Below, in pieces: positions 7,683 to 16,457 of a DNA stretch of 23,944 nt (position 1 is the first letter of the stretch; the number at the start of each line of letters is the position of its first letter). A program made the position numbers and the translations under genes. The DNA comes from JABDPF01 sp036351575 (lineage in GTDB: Bacteria > Pseudomonadota > Gammaproteobacteria > Xanthomonadales > SZUA-36): positions 1-23,944 of the forward strand of contig JAZBPJ010000155.1 in NCBI GenBank assembly GCA_036351575.1, read 5' to 3'. The notes beneath the pieces were generated by a model. It saw only the letters and a program-made list of their open reading frames with translations. It was not told the DNA's origin and did not search any database.

Positions 7683-9638
7683 TTGTACGAGCAGGTTTCT
7701 CATTCTCTCCTGAACCGTATCCTGGACCAGCTGCGGCCGGACGTGCGCAAGAAGGACCTGCGCCATTTCTATACGCGCCTCGGCGCCAATTTTTACGCCA
7801 TCTATTCCCTGTTCCAGCTGCTGTACGGCAGGCGGGACGATTTCGAGGAACAGATGCGGCGCGTGGTCGAGGTCATGACCGTGAATTACATCAAGCGCCG
7901 CAACGGTCTCAAGAAACGCGACCGCATGCGTGAATCGGACCACAACTGGTTCCTGAGCCAGGAGTGGGTGGCGATGGCCCTGTATACCAATTCGTTTGCC
8001 GGTGACGTGAACGGTCTCAGGGAGAAGCTGGGCTACCTGCAGGAACTGGGCGTGAACCTGCTGCACGTGATGCCGGTTCTTAAATGCCCGCCCGGCGCGA
8101 GTGACGGCGGCTATGCCGTGAGCGACTACCGCGACGTCGATGAGCGTATCGGTACGCTTGAAGATCTCAACCAGCTGGCGCGCGACCTGCACGGGCGCGA
8201 CATGCTGCTGACGCTGGACGTGGTGGTGAACCATGTCTCAGATCAGCACGAGTGGGCGCGCAGGGCTTGCGCCGGTGAAAAGAAATACCAGGACTATTTC
8301 TACGTCTTTGACAACCGGGATGTGCCGGACATGTTCGAGGAGACCATGCCGGAGGTTTTTCCGGAGCATGCGCCGGGTAATTTCACCTGGAACGACGAGA
8401 TGCAGAAGTGGGTAATGACCGTTTTCAACAACTACCAGTGGGATCTCAACTGGTCGAACCCGGCGGTCTTCATCGAAATGCTGGACGTGCTGATGTTCTG
8501 GGCCAACCAGGGCGCGGATATTCTGCGGCTCGACGCCGTCGCGTTCCTGTGGAAGAAAATCGGCACGACCTGTCAGAACGAACGCGAGGCGCACCTGATC
8601 CTGCAGCTGCTCAAGGACTGCTGCCAGGTGACGGCGCCGGGTGTGCTGTTCATTGCCGAAGCGATTGTGGCGCCCGTGGAGATCACCAAGTATTTCGGCG
8701 AGGACGCAGTGATCGCCAAGGAATGCGAAATTGCCTACAACGCCACGTTCATGGCGCTGCTCTGGGATGCCGTGGCGACCCGCAACGCCCGGCTGCTGGG
8801 CCAGGGAATCCGCAGCCTGCCCAGCAAGCTGGACCGCGCCACCTGGCTGAACTACGTGCGCTGCCACGATGACATCGGCCTCGGCTTCGACGACGCCGAC
8901 GTGGCGCGCGCGGGCTACGATCCGGCTTCGCACCGGGCGTTTCTGCTCGACTATTTCACCGGTGCTTTCGAGGGCTCAAGTGCGCGGGGCCTGCCCTTCG
9001 GCCGCGATGAAAAAAGCGGGGATGCGCGCATTTCCGGTTCGCTGGCCTCGCTGGCCGGATTGGAAACCGCCCTCGAGCAGGACGATGAGCAAGCCATCGA
9101 CGAGAGTATCGAGCGGATCCTGCTGCTGCACGGCATGATCATGTCGTTTGGCGGTATTCCCCTGCTGTACTACGGTGACGAGATCGGCATGCTCAACGAT
9201 TATTCCTTCCTGGAGGACGAGGCCAAGGCGCAGGACGCGCGGTGGATTCACCGGCCGGAAATCGACTGGGACAAGGCCGAGCGCCGCTACCGCCACGGCA
9301 CGCTGGAGCAGCGGCTGTTCGACGGCATCGCGCGGATGATATCGGCGCGCAGGCAAATTCCCGCTTTTGCCGATTTCAACAACCGGGAACTGATCGACAC
9401 CGGCAACCCGCACCTGTTCGTATTCATGCGCAGCAACCCGTTCGACCTGAACGACGATGTGCTGGTCGTGGCGAATTTCGACGATTCACCCCAAACGCTC
9501 GACCTCGCGGATATCGGCAATCGCAGCCGTTTCGGTTTCGGTCAGCTGCGTGACCTGCTGAGCGGCGAAGCCCCGGCGCAGTTTCGTGACCGCCTCGTGG
9601 TGCCGCCCCGGCGGTTTTACTGGTTGAGCACCCGCTGA
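7683..9638 (+). CDS. ams: Amylosucrase, GH13 subfamily 4
   Basis: This protein of about 651 residues transfers glucose from sucrose onto alpha-1,4-glucan and releases fructose. An alpha-helical N-terminal region (about 1-85) precedes the GH13 barrel, as in Neisseria polysaccharea amylosucrase. The triad is visible: the nucleophile in ILRLDAV (D284), the acid/base in FIAEAI (E326) and the transition-state stabiliser in RCHDDIG (D396). These positions are close to the Neisseria enzyme's 286, 328 and 393. There is no ATG start. A TTG at 7674 lies directly against AAGGG (7669-7673), which is too close to serve as its ribosome site. The TTG at 7683 sits nine bases behind it and is preferred, though the earlier one would add only three residues. 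It is the last gene of the sps-fruK-ams operon. It probably couples the sucrose pool to glucan storage; the direction in the cell is inferred. Confidence 0.93.
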   Translation: MYEQVSHSLLNRILDQLRPDVRKKDLRHFYTRLGANFYAIYSLFQLLYGRRDDFEEQMRRVVEVMTVNYIKRRNGLKKRDRMRESDHNWFLSQEWVAMALYTNSFAGDVNGLREKLGYLQELGVNLLHVMPVLKCPPGASDGGYAVSDYRDVDERIGTLEDLNQLARDLHGRDMLLTLDVVVNHVSDQHEWARRACAGEKKYQDYFYVFDNRDVPDMFEETMPEVFPEHAPGNFTWNDEMQKWVMTVFNNYQWDLNWSNPAVFIEMLDVLMFWANQGADILRLDAVAFLWKKIGTTCQNEREAHLILQLLKDCCQVTAPGVLFIAEAIVAPVEITKYFGEDAVIAKECEIAYNATFMALLWDAVATRNARLLGQGIRSLPSKLDRATWLNYVRCHDDIGLGFDDADVARAGYDPASHRAFLLDYFTGAFEGSSARGLPFGRDEKSGDARISGSLASLAGLETALEQDDEQAIDESIERILLLHGMIMSFGGIPLLYYGDEIGMLNDYSFLEDEAKAQDARWIHRPEIDWDKAERRYRHGTLEQRLFDGIARMISARRQIPAFADFNNRELIDTGNPHLFVFMRSNPFDLNDDVLVVANFDDSPQTLDLADIGNRSRFGFGQLRDLLSGEAPAQFRDRLVVPPRRFYWLSTR

Positions 9639-9657
9639 CCGGTCCGGTTCCAGCGGG
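9631..9657. terminator. Candidate hairpin terminator between convergent genes
   Basis: CCCGCTG (9631-9637) pairs with CAGCGGG (9651-9657), and the loop can fold further through ACCG and CGGT. It overlaps the ams stop codon and lies between ams and the convergent phosphatase gene. The tract after it (CTTCGCTT) is only weakly T-rich, so it may be a poor intrinsic terminator or work in both directions. Confidence 0.35.
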
Positions 9658-9683
9658 CTTCGCTTGCGGCCTGCGACCGCTGC

Positions 9684-10499
9684 TCAGCCGTCCGTGTCGA
9701 ACAGGCCGTAGTGCGCCGCGCCTTCGAGCACGCCGCCGGTGTAATAGCCGTTCAGGTCCCTGAATCCTCCTTTTGCGAAATAGACCTTGAGTTTCGGATT
9801 TTCCTGCATCGCGGCGCGCACGTTTTCCACCAGTTGCTCGTCCGCGTTGCGCACCAGCACGCCGGAAAAACCCGCGGTCAGCGGAAAGATGTCGTTGCCG
9901 CTGTCGCCGCAGAATACGACCTCGCCCTTTTCGCAGCCGTGCGTTTCAGCGACGTATTCCAGCGCCGTCTGTTTCGTCGCGCTGTCGGGCAGCACGTCGA
10001 CCAGGCCCTTGTCCGCCATCGAGTCGTAGCTGTAAATGATGACCTCGTCGTAGCGTCCAGCGATACGTTCGTTCACGGCGGCGATGATTTCATCGCGGCG
10101 CGCGTGGTCGGCGTAATAGCTCTGCTTGAAGGGGTTCTGGTGTTCCGCTTCCTGCTCGACGAGACCGTCGATGCCGACGAGATCGGCCGTGACCCGGTCC
10201 GCGTCCCAGCGCGGACTGACACGCTGTACATGGTATGTCCAGCCATCGTCGAACTGCCATTCGCCGCCGACCCGCTTGCGGATGGACGTGCCGACGTCGC
10301 CGATCAGGATGTCGGGATGGCGCACGCCGAATTCGCGAACAGCCGCCTCGGTGAGCGCCAGGTTCCGCCCCGTCACGTAGACGACGAGCACGCCGTGTTC
10401 GCGGGTCATTTCGTTGAACAGGCCGATGGCCTGGGGATCGGCCGCCCAGTGCCCGTTCGGCAGCAGGGTGCGGTCCATGTCGGTGGCGAGAATCTTCAT
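9684..10499 (-). CDS. HAD-IIB phosphatase, probable sucrose-phosphate phosphatase
   Basis: This is a 271-residue HAD hydrolase with every catalytic motif: DMDRT (nucleophile D7, acid/base D9), TGR at 43-45, lysine 176 in SATKQTAL, and CGDSGNDIF (198-205). The tail GGVLEGAAHYG (255-265) matches the end of cyanobacterial and plant-type sucrose-phosphate phosphatases. It should remove phosphate from sucrose-6-phosphate, the product of the nearby sps. It lies 20 bases after the GH13_18 gene on the same strand, with AGGG about nine bases before its ATG. Because that neighbour is a phosphorylase-like enzyme, another sugar phosphate (such as glucosylglycerol- or glucosylglycerate-phosphate) is a possible substrate. 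The separate, intact motif set suggests this enzyme, rather than the HAD tail of Sps, does the phosphatase step. Confidence 0.85.
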   Translation of the reverse strand: MKILATDMDRTLLPNGHWAADPQAIGLFNEMTREHGVLVVYVTGRNLALTEAAVREFGVRHPDILIGDVGTSIRKRVGGEWQFDDGWTYHVQRVSPRWDADRVTADLVGIDGLVEQEAEHQNPFKQSYYADHARRDEIIAAVNERIAGRYDEVIIYSYDSMADKGLVDVLPDSATKQTALEYVAETHGCEKGEVVFCGDSGNDIFPLTAGFSGVLVRNADEQLVENVRAAMQENPKLKVYFAKGGFRDLNGYYTGGVLEGAAHYGLFDTDG

Positions 10500-10519
10500 G
10501 TGTATGCCCTGTGTAGGTA

Positions 10520-12268
10520 TTAGCGCGCGAAGCGCATGACGTCGCCGATGCCGTTTCCATCCGAGTGCGACACGGTAAAGCCGTGACCGTGCAGGTTGGC
10601 TTCGAGAATGGCGTAGGCACTGCCGTTGCGCCAGGTCAGGTGCAGGCGATCGGATGCTGTCTCGCTGATTTCCAGGTTGCCGCGAAACGCGGCGTGGGTG
10701 TTGCGCAGGCGCAGCAGCCTGACCTGGTTCTTTACGACCTCGGATTCGAGACCGCTGCGTACATCGGCCAGAGACAGCGTCGTGCGGTTGATTTCCTTGT
10801 GGCCGCCCGTGCCGCCGCGGTCGGCTGCCGCATAGTCGTTGCGGCCGGCAAACAGGTCCAGGTACCAGACCTGCGGAATGCCGGGCGTGAACATCTGGAT
10901 GGCGCGCGCCAACAGCAATTTCTGGTCGTCTTCGCCCAGCGCGCTGTAAAACGTCGCGTTGACCTGGTAGTACGAGATTTTCCTGCCGTCGCTTCCGTAC
11001 AGGTTCTTGACGCGTCCGCCGCGTTCCATGATGTTGTCGATGACGTTCTCGATTTCCCGGTCCGTCAGCAGGCCCGCGCGATATTCACCGTTGGCCTCCT
11101 TGCCGCGAAGATCGAGCACCGGGATGCCGTCGTGGCAGCCCAGCATGTTGATCGTTTGGATGTTCTTTTCAACCAGTTCCCTGATCCAGCGCAAAAGGGG
11201 GCCGTTCACTCCGCGGTCGAGCGCGTCTATGACCAGCCCCGGCAGGAAAAAGTCGTACACCGGAAAGCCGTGGGCGGCCACTTCTTCGTGCAGCCCGCTG
11301 CCATATTCGGCGTGGATTTCGGGGAGCAGGGTCAGCCCGTGTTTCAGGGCCAGTTTCCTGAGCCGACCGAGGTAATCCCAGGTTCCCGGTTTATTGAAAA
11401 AGTTCTGTTCGCCCACTGCCTTGTGCAGGTAGGCGAAGGCGTCCAGGCGAACCAGCCTGGCGCCGTAAGCGGCCAGTTTTTCCAGCGTTTCATCGTAAAA
11501 CGCCCAGACCTTTTCGGACTGTGCGTTGAGATCCATCTGGCCAAGGTACTGGCGTTTCTGTTCCACCAGGGAAACGATGGCCTCGCGGTGTTCACCCAGT
11601 TCGCAGGTGCGGAAGTCCTCCAGGGCCGCGATCGCCGTGTTGACAAGCAGCATCAGCATCTCGGCGCGCTCCGCTTCGAGGCCGTCGATTTCAGCCATGT
11701 CCTCCGCGGTCAGCGGCTGGTAATTCACTTCCTGGTAAAAGGTGTTCCAGTACGGCCGCTCCGAGCCGTCCGGAAAGCGCACTTTCAGGATCGGCAGTTC
11801 CGGTTTGCGCATGAACAGGCGGTCCAGGTATTCCTGCCTGGGAATGATGTAGCCCTCTGAACCCATCTCGCCTGCACCGGCCCAGAATGCGTTCCAGTCG
11901 ATGAAAAAATCACGGTATTCCGACAGGTCGCCGTTCTGAACCATGTCCTGGAATTGCGGCGAAGCCACGGACAGGTGGTTCAGCACCAGGTCGAACTTGA
12001 AGCCGATGTTCAGGGCGGCCGCTTTCTGCAGATCGGTTTCGTCGGCCAGTTCCTCGTTCAGATCGTAATCGATAACGGAAAAACCCCGGTCGAGGTCGCT
12101 GTGAAAAAACGTCGGCAGCACGTAAAACAGGGAGAAGGCATCCTGCATGGCGGGGTTGCCCAGCAGGTTCAGGGAATCCGCCAACGTACATCCGATGCTT
12201 TCCGGGTAAGCGTTGAACATCACGCCGCCGGGCAATGTCTGCGTGGCGTTTTTATTGGAAACTGACAT
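10520..12268 (-). CDS. Sucrose-phosphorylase-like enzyme, GH13 subfamily 18
   Basis: This 582-residue GH13 enzyme has the nucleophile in RLVRLDAF (D276), the acid/base in LLPEIH (E317) and the stabiliser in GCHDGI (D380). The blocks YQVNATFYSALG (434-445) and FTPGIPQVWYLDLFAGRNDY (460-479) are those of sucrose phosphorylases, which use phosphate to split sucrose into glucose-1-phosphate and fructose. It is longer than the usual 480-510 residues. About 60 extra, largely helical and charged residues (roughly 185-245) separate the YWNTF block from the strand leading to the nucleophile. The EINR block is followed by TTLS, unlike the usual histidine-containing version. Related members act on glucosylglycerate or glucosylglycerol, so the acceptor is uncertain. 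It heads a two-gene unit with the SPP-like phosphatase and faces away from the membrane fusion gene across 159 bases that hold its promoter. Confidence 0.85.
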   Translation of the reverse strand: MSVSNKNATQTLPGGVMFNAYPESIGCTLADSLNLLGNPAMQDAFSLFYVLPTFFHSDLDRGFSVIDYDLNEELADETDLQKAAALNIGFKFDLVLNHLSVASPQFQDMVQNGDLSEYRDFFIDWNAFWAGAGEMGSEGYIIPRQEYLDRLFMRKPELPILKVRFPDGSERPYWNTFYQEVNYQPLTAEDMAEIDGLEAERAEMLMLLVNTAIAALEDFRTCELGEHREAIVSLVEQKRQYLGQMDLNAQSEKVWAFYDETLEKLAAYGARLVRLDAFAYLHKAVGEQNFFNKPGTWDYLGRLRKLALKHGLTLLPEIHAEYGSGLHEEVAAHGFPVYDFFLPGLVIDALDRGVNGPLLRWIRELVEKNIQTINMLGCHDGIPVLDLRGKEANGEYRAGLLTDREIENVIDNIMERGGRVKNLYGSDGRKISYYQVNATFYSALGEDDQKLLLARAIQMFTPGIPQVWYLDLFAGRNDYAAADRGGTGGHKEINRTTLSLADVRSGLESEVVKNQVRLLRLRNTHAAFRGNLEISETASDRLHLTWRNGSAYAILEANLHGHGFTVSHSDGNGIGDVMRFAR

Positions 12269-12337
12269 GTAATATCCGGAGCTTATTTAAAAAAACCGGC
12301 GGCATCACCGGCAAACTGACGGCTATTCTAGCCAAGA

Positions 12338-12349
12338 TTGAACGTTCTT
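12338..12349. promoter_or_regulatory. Possible LacI-type operator before the GH13_18 gene
   Basis: The near-perfect palindrome TTGAACGTTCTT is centred on AACGTT, the hallmark core of many LacI/PurR-family operators. It lies about 70 bases upstream of the sucrose-phosphorylase-like gene. On the coding strand TAGAAT (about 12324-12329) just downstream could be a -10 box. No regulator gene is present in the window. The same gap holds other short palindromes (ACTTGC/GCAAGT at 12360-12375 and CGAATATTCG near 12393-12402), so a chance palindrome is possible. Confidence 0.3.
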
Positions 12350-12427
12350 GTAGTCCTGAACTTGCCCCGGCAAGTCCGTTTCCGTTCCAACTCGAATATT
12401 CGTCCGTTTGGGGCCGACCCCTATTGC

Positions 12428-15085
12428 TTACGGGGAGGAGTAAAGCGAGCGCGCTTTCTGTTCAAGCCGAACCCGCTCTGCCGGATTTCGCTGGTTGGAC
12501 GCGATATGGGCGTATTGAGCGTAGATTCGCGCTCGCAGGCTGTCGTTCCAGGGGGCCATGGCCAACGTGGCGTCGAAATAGCGGTAATGCTCCGCCAGTG
12601 TCATGCCGTTCAAGAATTGCAGGAAACCAAAAAGATACCTGTATTCGGCTCTCAGCGTCTGGTCAAACTGCTCTTGCAGGTTCGCATTCAGTTCAAGGTC
12701 CTTGACGAACGCGGAATGGCTGCTTCGTTTGAGTTCGATCAGGAAGCTGTGATTGCTCACAACGTGCCGCTCCCTGTTTTTTGCATACTCCCACGGGTAG
12801 TAAAACTCGTATCTCGGGTGGTCAAGGGTATTGACGCCGGCGTCGCTCACGGCGTTGCGCAGAACGCGGTCAGCGGAAATGAAATGCGGCAGAATGGCCA
12901 TGGCCGAGGTAAGGCCGTAGCGTTTCAGAGCGGCGAAGGCTTCGGGTTGTTCCGACAACCTGCGCTCCATGCGTTCCGGATCGATGCTGACGGGTTCGTT
13001 TGAACCGATCAGCAGAGTATTGAAGGGCCCGCGTTGGTAGGCGGGCATGAAATACCATAACTGGACATGGGGAAAGCTGCGGGCAAATGTGTTAAGCACC
13101 ATTCGGTACTGGCTGTAAGGCAGTGTCGTCGGCACCCATTGCATGACGAGGCCGCCAGGCGCCAGGCGCGCCCGCAACAGTTCGTAGTAGTCCGATGAGT
13201 AGGAAAAGCCGTTCGAAGCGAACTCGTCCGCGGTTTTTTCATCAGCCGTGATGACCTGGTAGCGGGACTCCGTCGTGCGCAGGAAATTACTGATGTCGTC
13301 CACCACGATGTCGATCCCGGGCTGTTCCAGGACTCCGTGGTTTTCTGCCGCGAACCAGGCGGCGCCGGCCACCACGCTGGGTTCGATCTCCACGGCGGTG
13401 ATGCGGCCGACACCCGGGTGCAGCATGCTTTCCCCCGCCATGATTCCGGAGCCGAGGCCGACGGACAGTTCGTTGGCGTAATCATCCAGGAACAGCTTGG
13501 GAAGGTGGGCCAGCAACAACTGCTTGTATTCGACAAGGCCGGTTCCGCCGATGACGATACCGTCCACGCTCATGTGCTTTTCTCCGCTGCGCGTATCTTC
13601 AAATACCTTTGTCGTGGCAAGCGGGCCTTCCCGGTAATACAGGGTTCGTGAATCTTCGTTTTCGTACTCGGATGGAAACTGGAAGCTCAGCGGGGCCTGG
13701 CTCATGGCGGTCATCGACAGCACGAGCAGAACAGCCAGCGCGGCGCGCCGTACGAATGGACGTTCCGCGCTTTTCGACCGGACCAGCAGAATTACGAAGC
13801 CCAGGGCAGTATTCAGCAAGGCCATGGCAATGATGCCTTTCTGGATGCCGATCCAGTTGATCAGGACGAGCCCGGGAAGCAGAGCGCCCAGGACATTGCC
13901 CATCGTATTGATGGCGTACGTACGGCCTACCGCGGCTCCGGCCCGGTCGCGGCTCCTGATGCCCAGGCTGCCGACCAGCGGAAACGTCATGCCGATCAGG
14001 ATGGCCGGAACCAGCATGACGAGGAACGCTACCGCGTAACCCGTAAGCAACAGTGCAAAAGCATCGGACGATGCGCTCAGAACATAACGGTTCAGGGATT
14101 GCGGATCGGATATGGAAAACAGCAGCGGCAGCGCCAGGGCGGACAGGATCCCCAGAAACACCTGGATAAGGCCGAAGGTGATCACGCGATCCACCGCCCG
14201 GGCCATGACGTAGCGGATTATCCAGCCGCCGAGCGCAATTCCGGTCAGGAATGCGCTGAGCATGGTCGTCAGGGCGTATGTGGAATTGCCCAGGATGAAC
14301 ACGAGCGAACGGGTCCAGTAAATTTCGTAAGCGAAGGAGGTGAAGCCGGATACGCCCAGGCCGATCAGCATGAGCCGGTGCATCGATGCGGACAGGGTCC
14401 GGATCGGCCCGTCCTCATGGGCAAAGCGGGGTTGGCGCGGCTCGAGGGATAGCCGGCCGGCAATAACCATTGCCCACAGGCCGACAAGCAGATTGCCCGC
14501 TGCAGCCAGGTACACCGGCACATGCACTCCGAACCGGCCAATCAGGAAAAAGCCGGTAACGAGCACTCCGGTAACGGCGCCAAAAGTGTTGATGGCGTAA
14601 AGCTTGCTGAGCTTGAGTCCCGCGTCGCTCGCATTCTTGGCCAATAGCCGGGTCAGCACCGGCAGTGTCGCGCCCATCAAAACGGTAGGCGCCATGACCA
14701 GAACAAAAGCCAGCAGAAAACGCGTCAGTCCAAGCAGTAACGGCGAGGTGCCGACCCACTGGTACAAAAAGGGATAGGCCGGCGCCATGGCGTCGAGGGC
14801 CACGTGTGCGACAAGAGCGGCGGCGGCGATGCCGATTTCGATCTGCGCATACAGGCGCAGGCAATTATCGCTGCGGTCGGCGATGCGGCCAAAAAGCCAG
14901 CTTCCGATGGCCATTCCCGCCATGAACGCGGCGATGACGGTGCCCACTGCAAGGGCGGTGGAACCGAACACGTGCGTCATCAACCTTGACCACACGACCT
15001 GGTAAACGAGCGCCAGCGCGCCCGAGATGAAAAACAGAAGCAGTATCAGCCGGGCAGGCATTCTGGCGTTGATTTCCCTGTTCAT
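12428..15085 (-). CDS. Membrane-fused spermidine-synthase-like protein
   Basis: This 885-residue protein has about 450 residues of transmembrane helices followed by a Rossmann-fold, spermidine-synthase-like domain (about 480-680) and a 200-residue C-terminal extension. The membrane part is an internal duplication: residues 27-62 and 252-288 share a Y-x-x-x-W-x-R pattern, then G-x-S and F-x-x-G-x-A-x-G. The soluble domain shows VGLGSG (542-547) and VEIEPSV (565-571), a nucleotide-binding loop and acidic ribose ligand. The usual aminopropyltransferase active-site loop is replaced by ITADEKTADEF (612-622), so polyamine synthesis should not be assumed. GAGGAAAA precedes the ATG and overlaps the end of the MATE gene, making it the third gene of prfC-MATE-this. 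Fusions of this type are widespread but poorly characterised. The family call is solid; the function is unknown. Confidence 0.85.
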   Translation of the reverse strand: MNREINARMPARLILLLFFISGALALVYQVVWSRLMTHVFGSTALAVGTVIAAFMAGMAIGSWLFGRIADRSDNCLRLYAQIEIGIAAAALVAHVALDAMAPAYPFLYQWVGTSPLLLGLTRFLLAFVLVMAPTVLMGATLPVLTRLLAKNASDAGLKLSKLYAINTFGAVTGVLVTGFFLIGRFGVHVPVYLAAAGNLLVGLWAMVIAGRLSLEPRQPRFAHEDGPIRTLSASMHRLMLIGLGVSGFTSFAYEIYWTRSLVFILGNSTYALTTMLSAFLTGIALGGWIIRYVMARAVDRVITFGLIQVFLGILSALALPLLFSISDPQSLNRYVLSASSDAFALLLTGYAVAFLVMLVPAILIGMTFPLVGSLGIRSRDRAGAAVGRTYAINTMGNVLGALLPGLVLINWIGIQKGIIAMALLNTALGFVILLVRSKSAERPFVRRAALAVLLVLSMTAMSQAPLSFQFPSEYENEDSRTLYYREGPLATTKVFEDTRSGEKHMSVDGIVIGGTGLVEYKQLLLAHLPKLFLDDYANELSVGLGSGIMAGESMLHPGVGRITAVEIEPSVVAGAAWFAAENHGVLEQPGIDIVVDDISNFLRTTESRYQVITADEKTADEFASNGFSYSSDYYELLRARLAPGGLVMQWVPTTLPYSQYRMVLNTFARSFPHVQLWYFMPAYQRGPFNTLLIGSNEPVSIDPERMERRLSEQPEAFAALKRYGLTSAMAILPHFISADRVLRNAVSDAGVNTLDHPRYEFYYPWEYAKNRERHVVSNHSFLIELKRSSHSAFVKDLELNANLQEQFDQTLRAEYRYLFGFLQFLNGMTLAEHYRYFDATLAMAPWNDSLRARIYAQYAHIASNQRNPAERVRLEQKARSLYSSP

Positions 15086-15098
15086 GGCCGTATTTTCC

Positions 15099-16454
15099 TC
15101 AGATCTTCACGTGCGTCCACTTGCGGCCGGCCCATTGCGTCGCGCAATTGACGGCCTGCGCGGCCCGGTACACGCCGTTCAGGATCCAGACGCCGATCAG
15201 CCCGAGCCCCAGGACAGGGCCCACCACGAACGCCAGGGGCAGGAAAAACGCCCATTGCCAGATCACGCTGATCCACATGCTGCGGCGCGTGTCCCCGGCG
15301 CCGATCAGCGCGTTCATCAGCACCATGCCGGCGGTGTCAAAGGCGATGACAGACGCCCACAGGATCATCGGCAGATGTGCGAGCCGGCGCGTTTCCGGGT
15401 TGGTCAGGAAGATACCCAGCAGGGGCTCAGCCAGCGGGATCAGCAGCAGGCTCAGCGTGATCCCGTAAATGAACGTCATCGCCGCGCAGTTCCAGCCCCA
15501 GCGCTCGGCGTCCTCGATGTTATCGCGCCCCAGCGCGTTGCCGACCAGCGTCGTGGCCGCCAACGCGACACCAAAGGCCGGCAGGATGGCGGTAATGTGG
15601 AAGGTCATCAGCACGTTGACCGCTGCGACCTCGGCCGTGCCGATCTGGCCGATGATCCACACGAGGGTGACCAGCCCGGCCGAGAAAAACAGCTGCTGCA
15701 TGCTGCTGGGCAGGGACAGCCGGAATTGCTGCCACAGCGTGCTGCGTGACGGCATGCCGTGCAGGAAACCCTTGTCCACCGCGTGACGAAACGCGAAGAA
15801 AAAGTAGAGCGCGGTGCCGATGTAAAGCGAGATCGTGGTCGCCAGCCCGGCGCCGAACACGCCCAGTTCGGGCGCGCCGAGGTTGCCGAAAATCAGCACC
15901 CAGTTCAGGAATATGTTGATGGCATGCATGATCAGCAGCGTGCGCAGGTACACGCCGGTCATGTGGATGGCGCTCCAGTAGCCTCGAAAGGAGAAATTCA
16001 TGCCCACGGCCACCATGCTGGCGATGCGTACCTGCAGGTAAGGCGTGCCGAGTTCGCGCACCGCCGGATCGTCGGTCAGAAAGTTGAATGCCCACGGCGT
16101 GGCTGCAATCAGAACCAGGCAGAGCGGAATGCCCATGAGCAGGGCCAGGAGCAGTCCGCCGTTCAGGGGAATCGCCGTCTCCGAGTGCCGCTCCTCGCCG
16201 AGGCGCCGGGCGGCCAGCGCCTGCACGCCGGCGGAAAGACCGATGATGAAGGAGATCGCCAGGTAGTTGGTGAAGCTGCCGATGCCGGTGGCGGCCAGGG
16301 CCGCGTCACCCAGGCGGCCCACCATGCCGATGTCCACCAGGTTGAGGATGTTCTGGGACATCATGCCGCCCATGATGGGCAGGGCGATACCCCAGACCAG
16401 TTTGCGCCGCTCACGATCGGGGAACATGCCTCGCAGTGTGCGGACGCCGGCCAT
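15099..16454 (-). CDS. MATE family efflux transporter
   Basis: The 451-residue protein has about 12 predicted helices in two similar halves, the normal size for MATE antiporters. The family is recognisable from IALPIMGGMMSQNILNLVDI (about 23-42) with the following GRLGDAALAATGIG, and from the second-half QIGTAEVAAVNVLMTFH. It should export organic cations, drugs or metabolites in exchange for Na+ or H+ at the inner membrane. Some marine relatives sit in the DinF or NorM branches; the branch cannot be fixed by eye. It begins three bases after the prfC stop and ends 13 bases before the spermidine-synthase-like gene, so the three are very likely co-transcribed and translationally coupled. A second in-frame ATG nine codons in would also leave the fold intact. 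Confidence 0.92.
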   Translation of the reverse strand: MAGVRTLRGMFPDRERRKLVWGIALPIMGGMMSQNILNLVDIGMVGRLGDAALAATGIGSFTNYLAISFIIGLSAGVQALAARRLGEERHSETAIPLNGGLLLALLMGIPLCLVLIAATPWAFNFLTDDPAVRELGTPYLQVRIASMVAVGMNFSFRGYWSAIHMTGVYLRTLLIMHAINIFLNWVLIFGNLGAPELGVFGAGLATTISLYIGTALYFFFAFRHAVDKGFLHGMPSRSTLWQQFRLSLPSSMQQLFFSAGLVTLVWIIGQIGTAEVAAVNVLMTFHITAILPAFGVALAATTLVGNALGRDNIEDAERWGWNCAAMTFIYGITLSLLLIPLAEPLLGIFLTNPETRRLAHLPMILWASVIAFDTAGMVLMNALIGAGDTRRSMWISVIWQWAFFLPLAFVVGPVLGLGLIGVWILNGVYRAAQAVNCATQWAGRKWTHVKI

Positions 16455-16457
16455 TCG

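Noticed and set aside
12396..12406. ATATTCGTCCG shared with 170-180 in the left-edge repeat
   Set aside because: Eleven matching bases without further alignment or matching hairpins is too little to call another member of the family.
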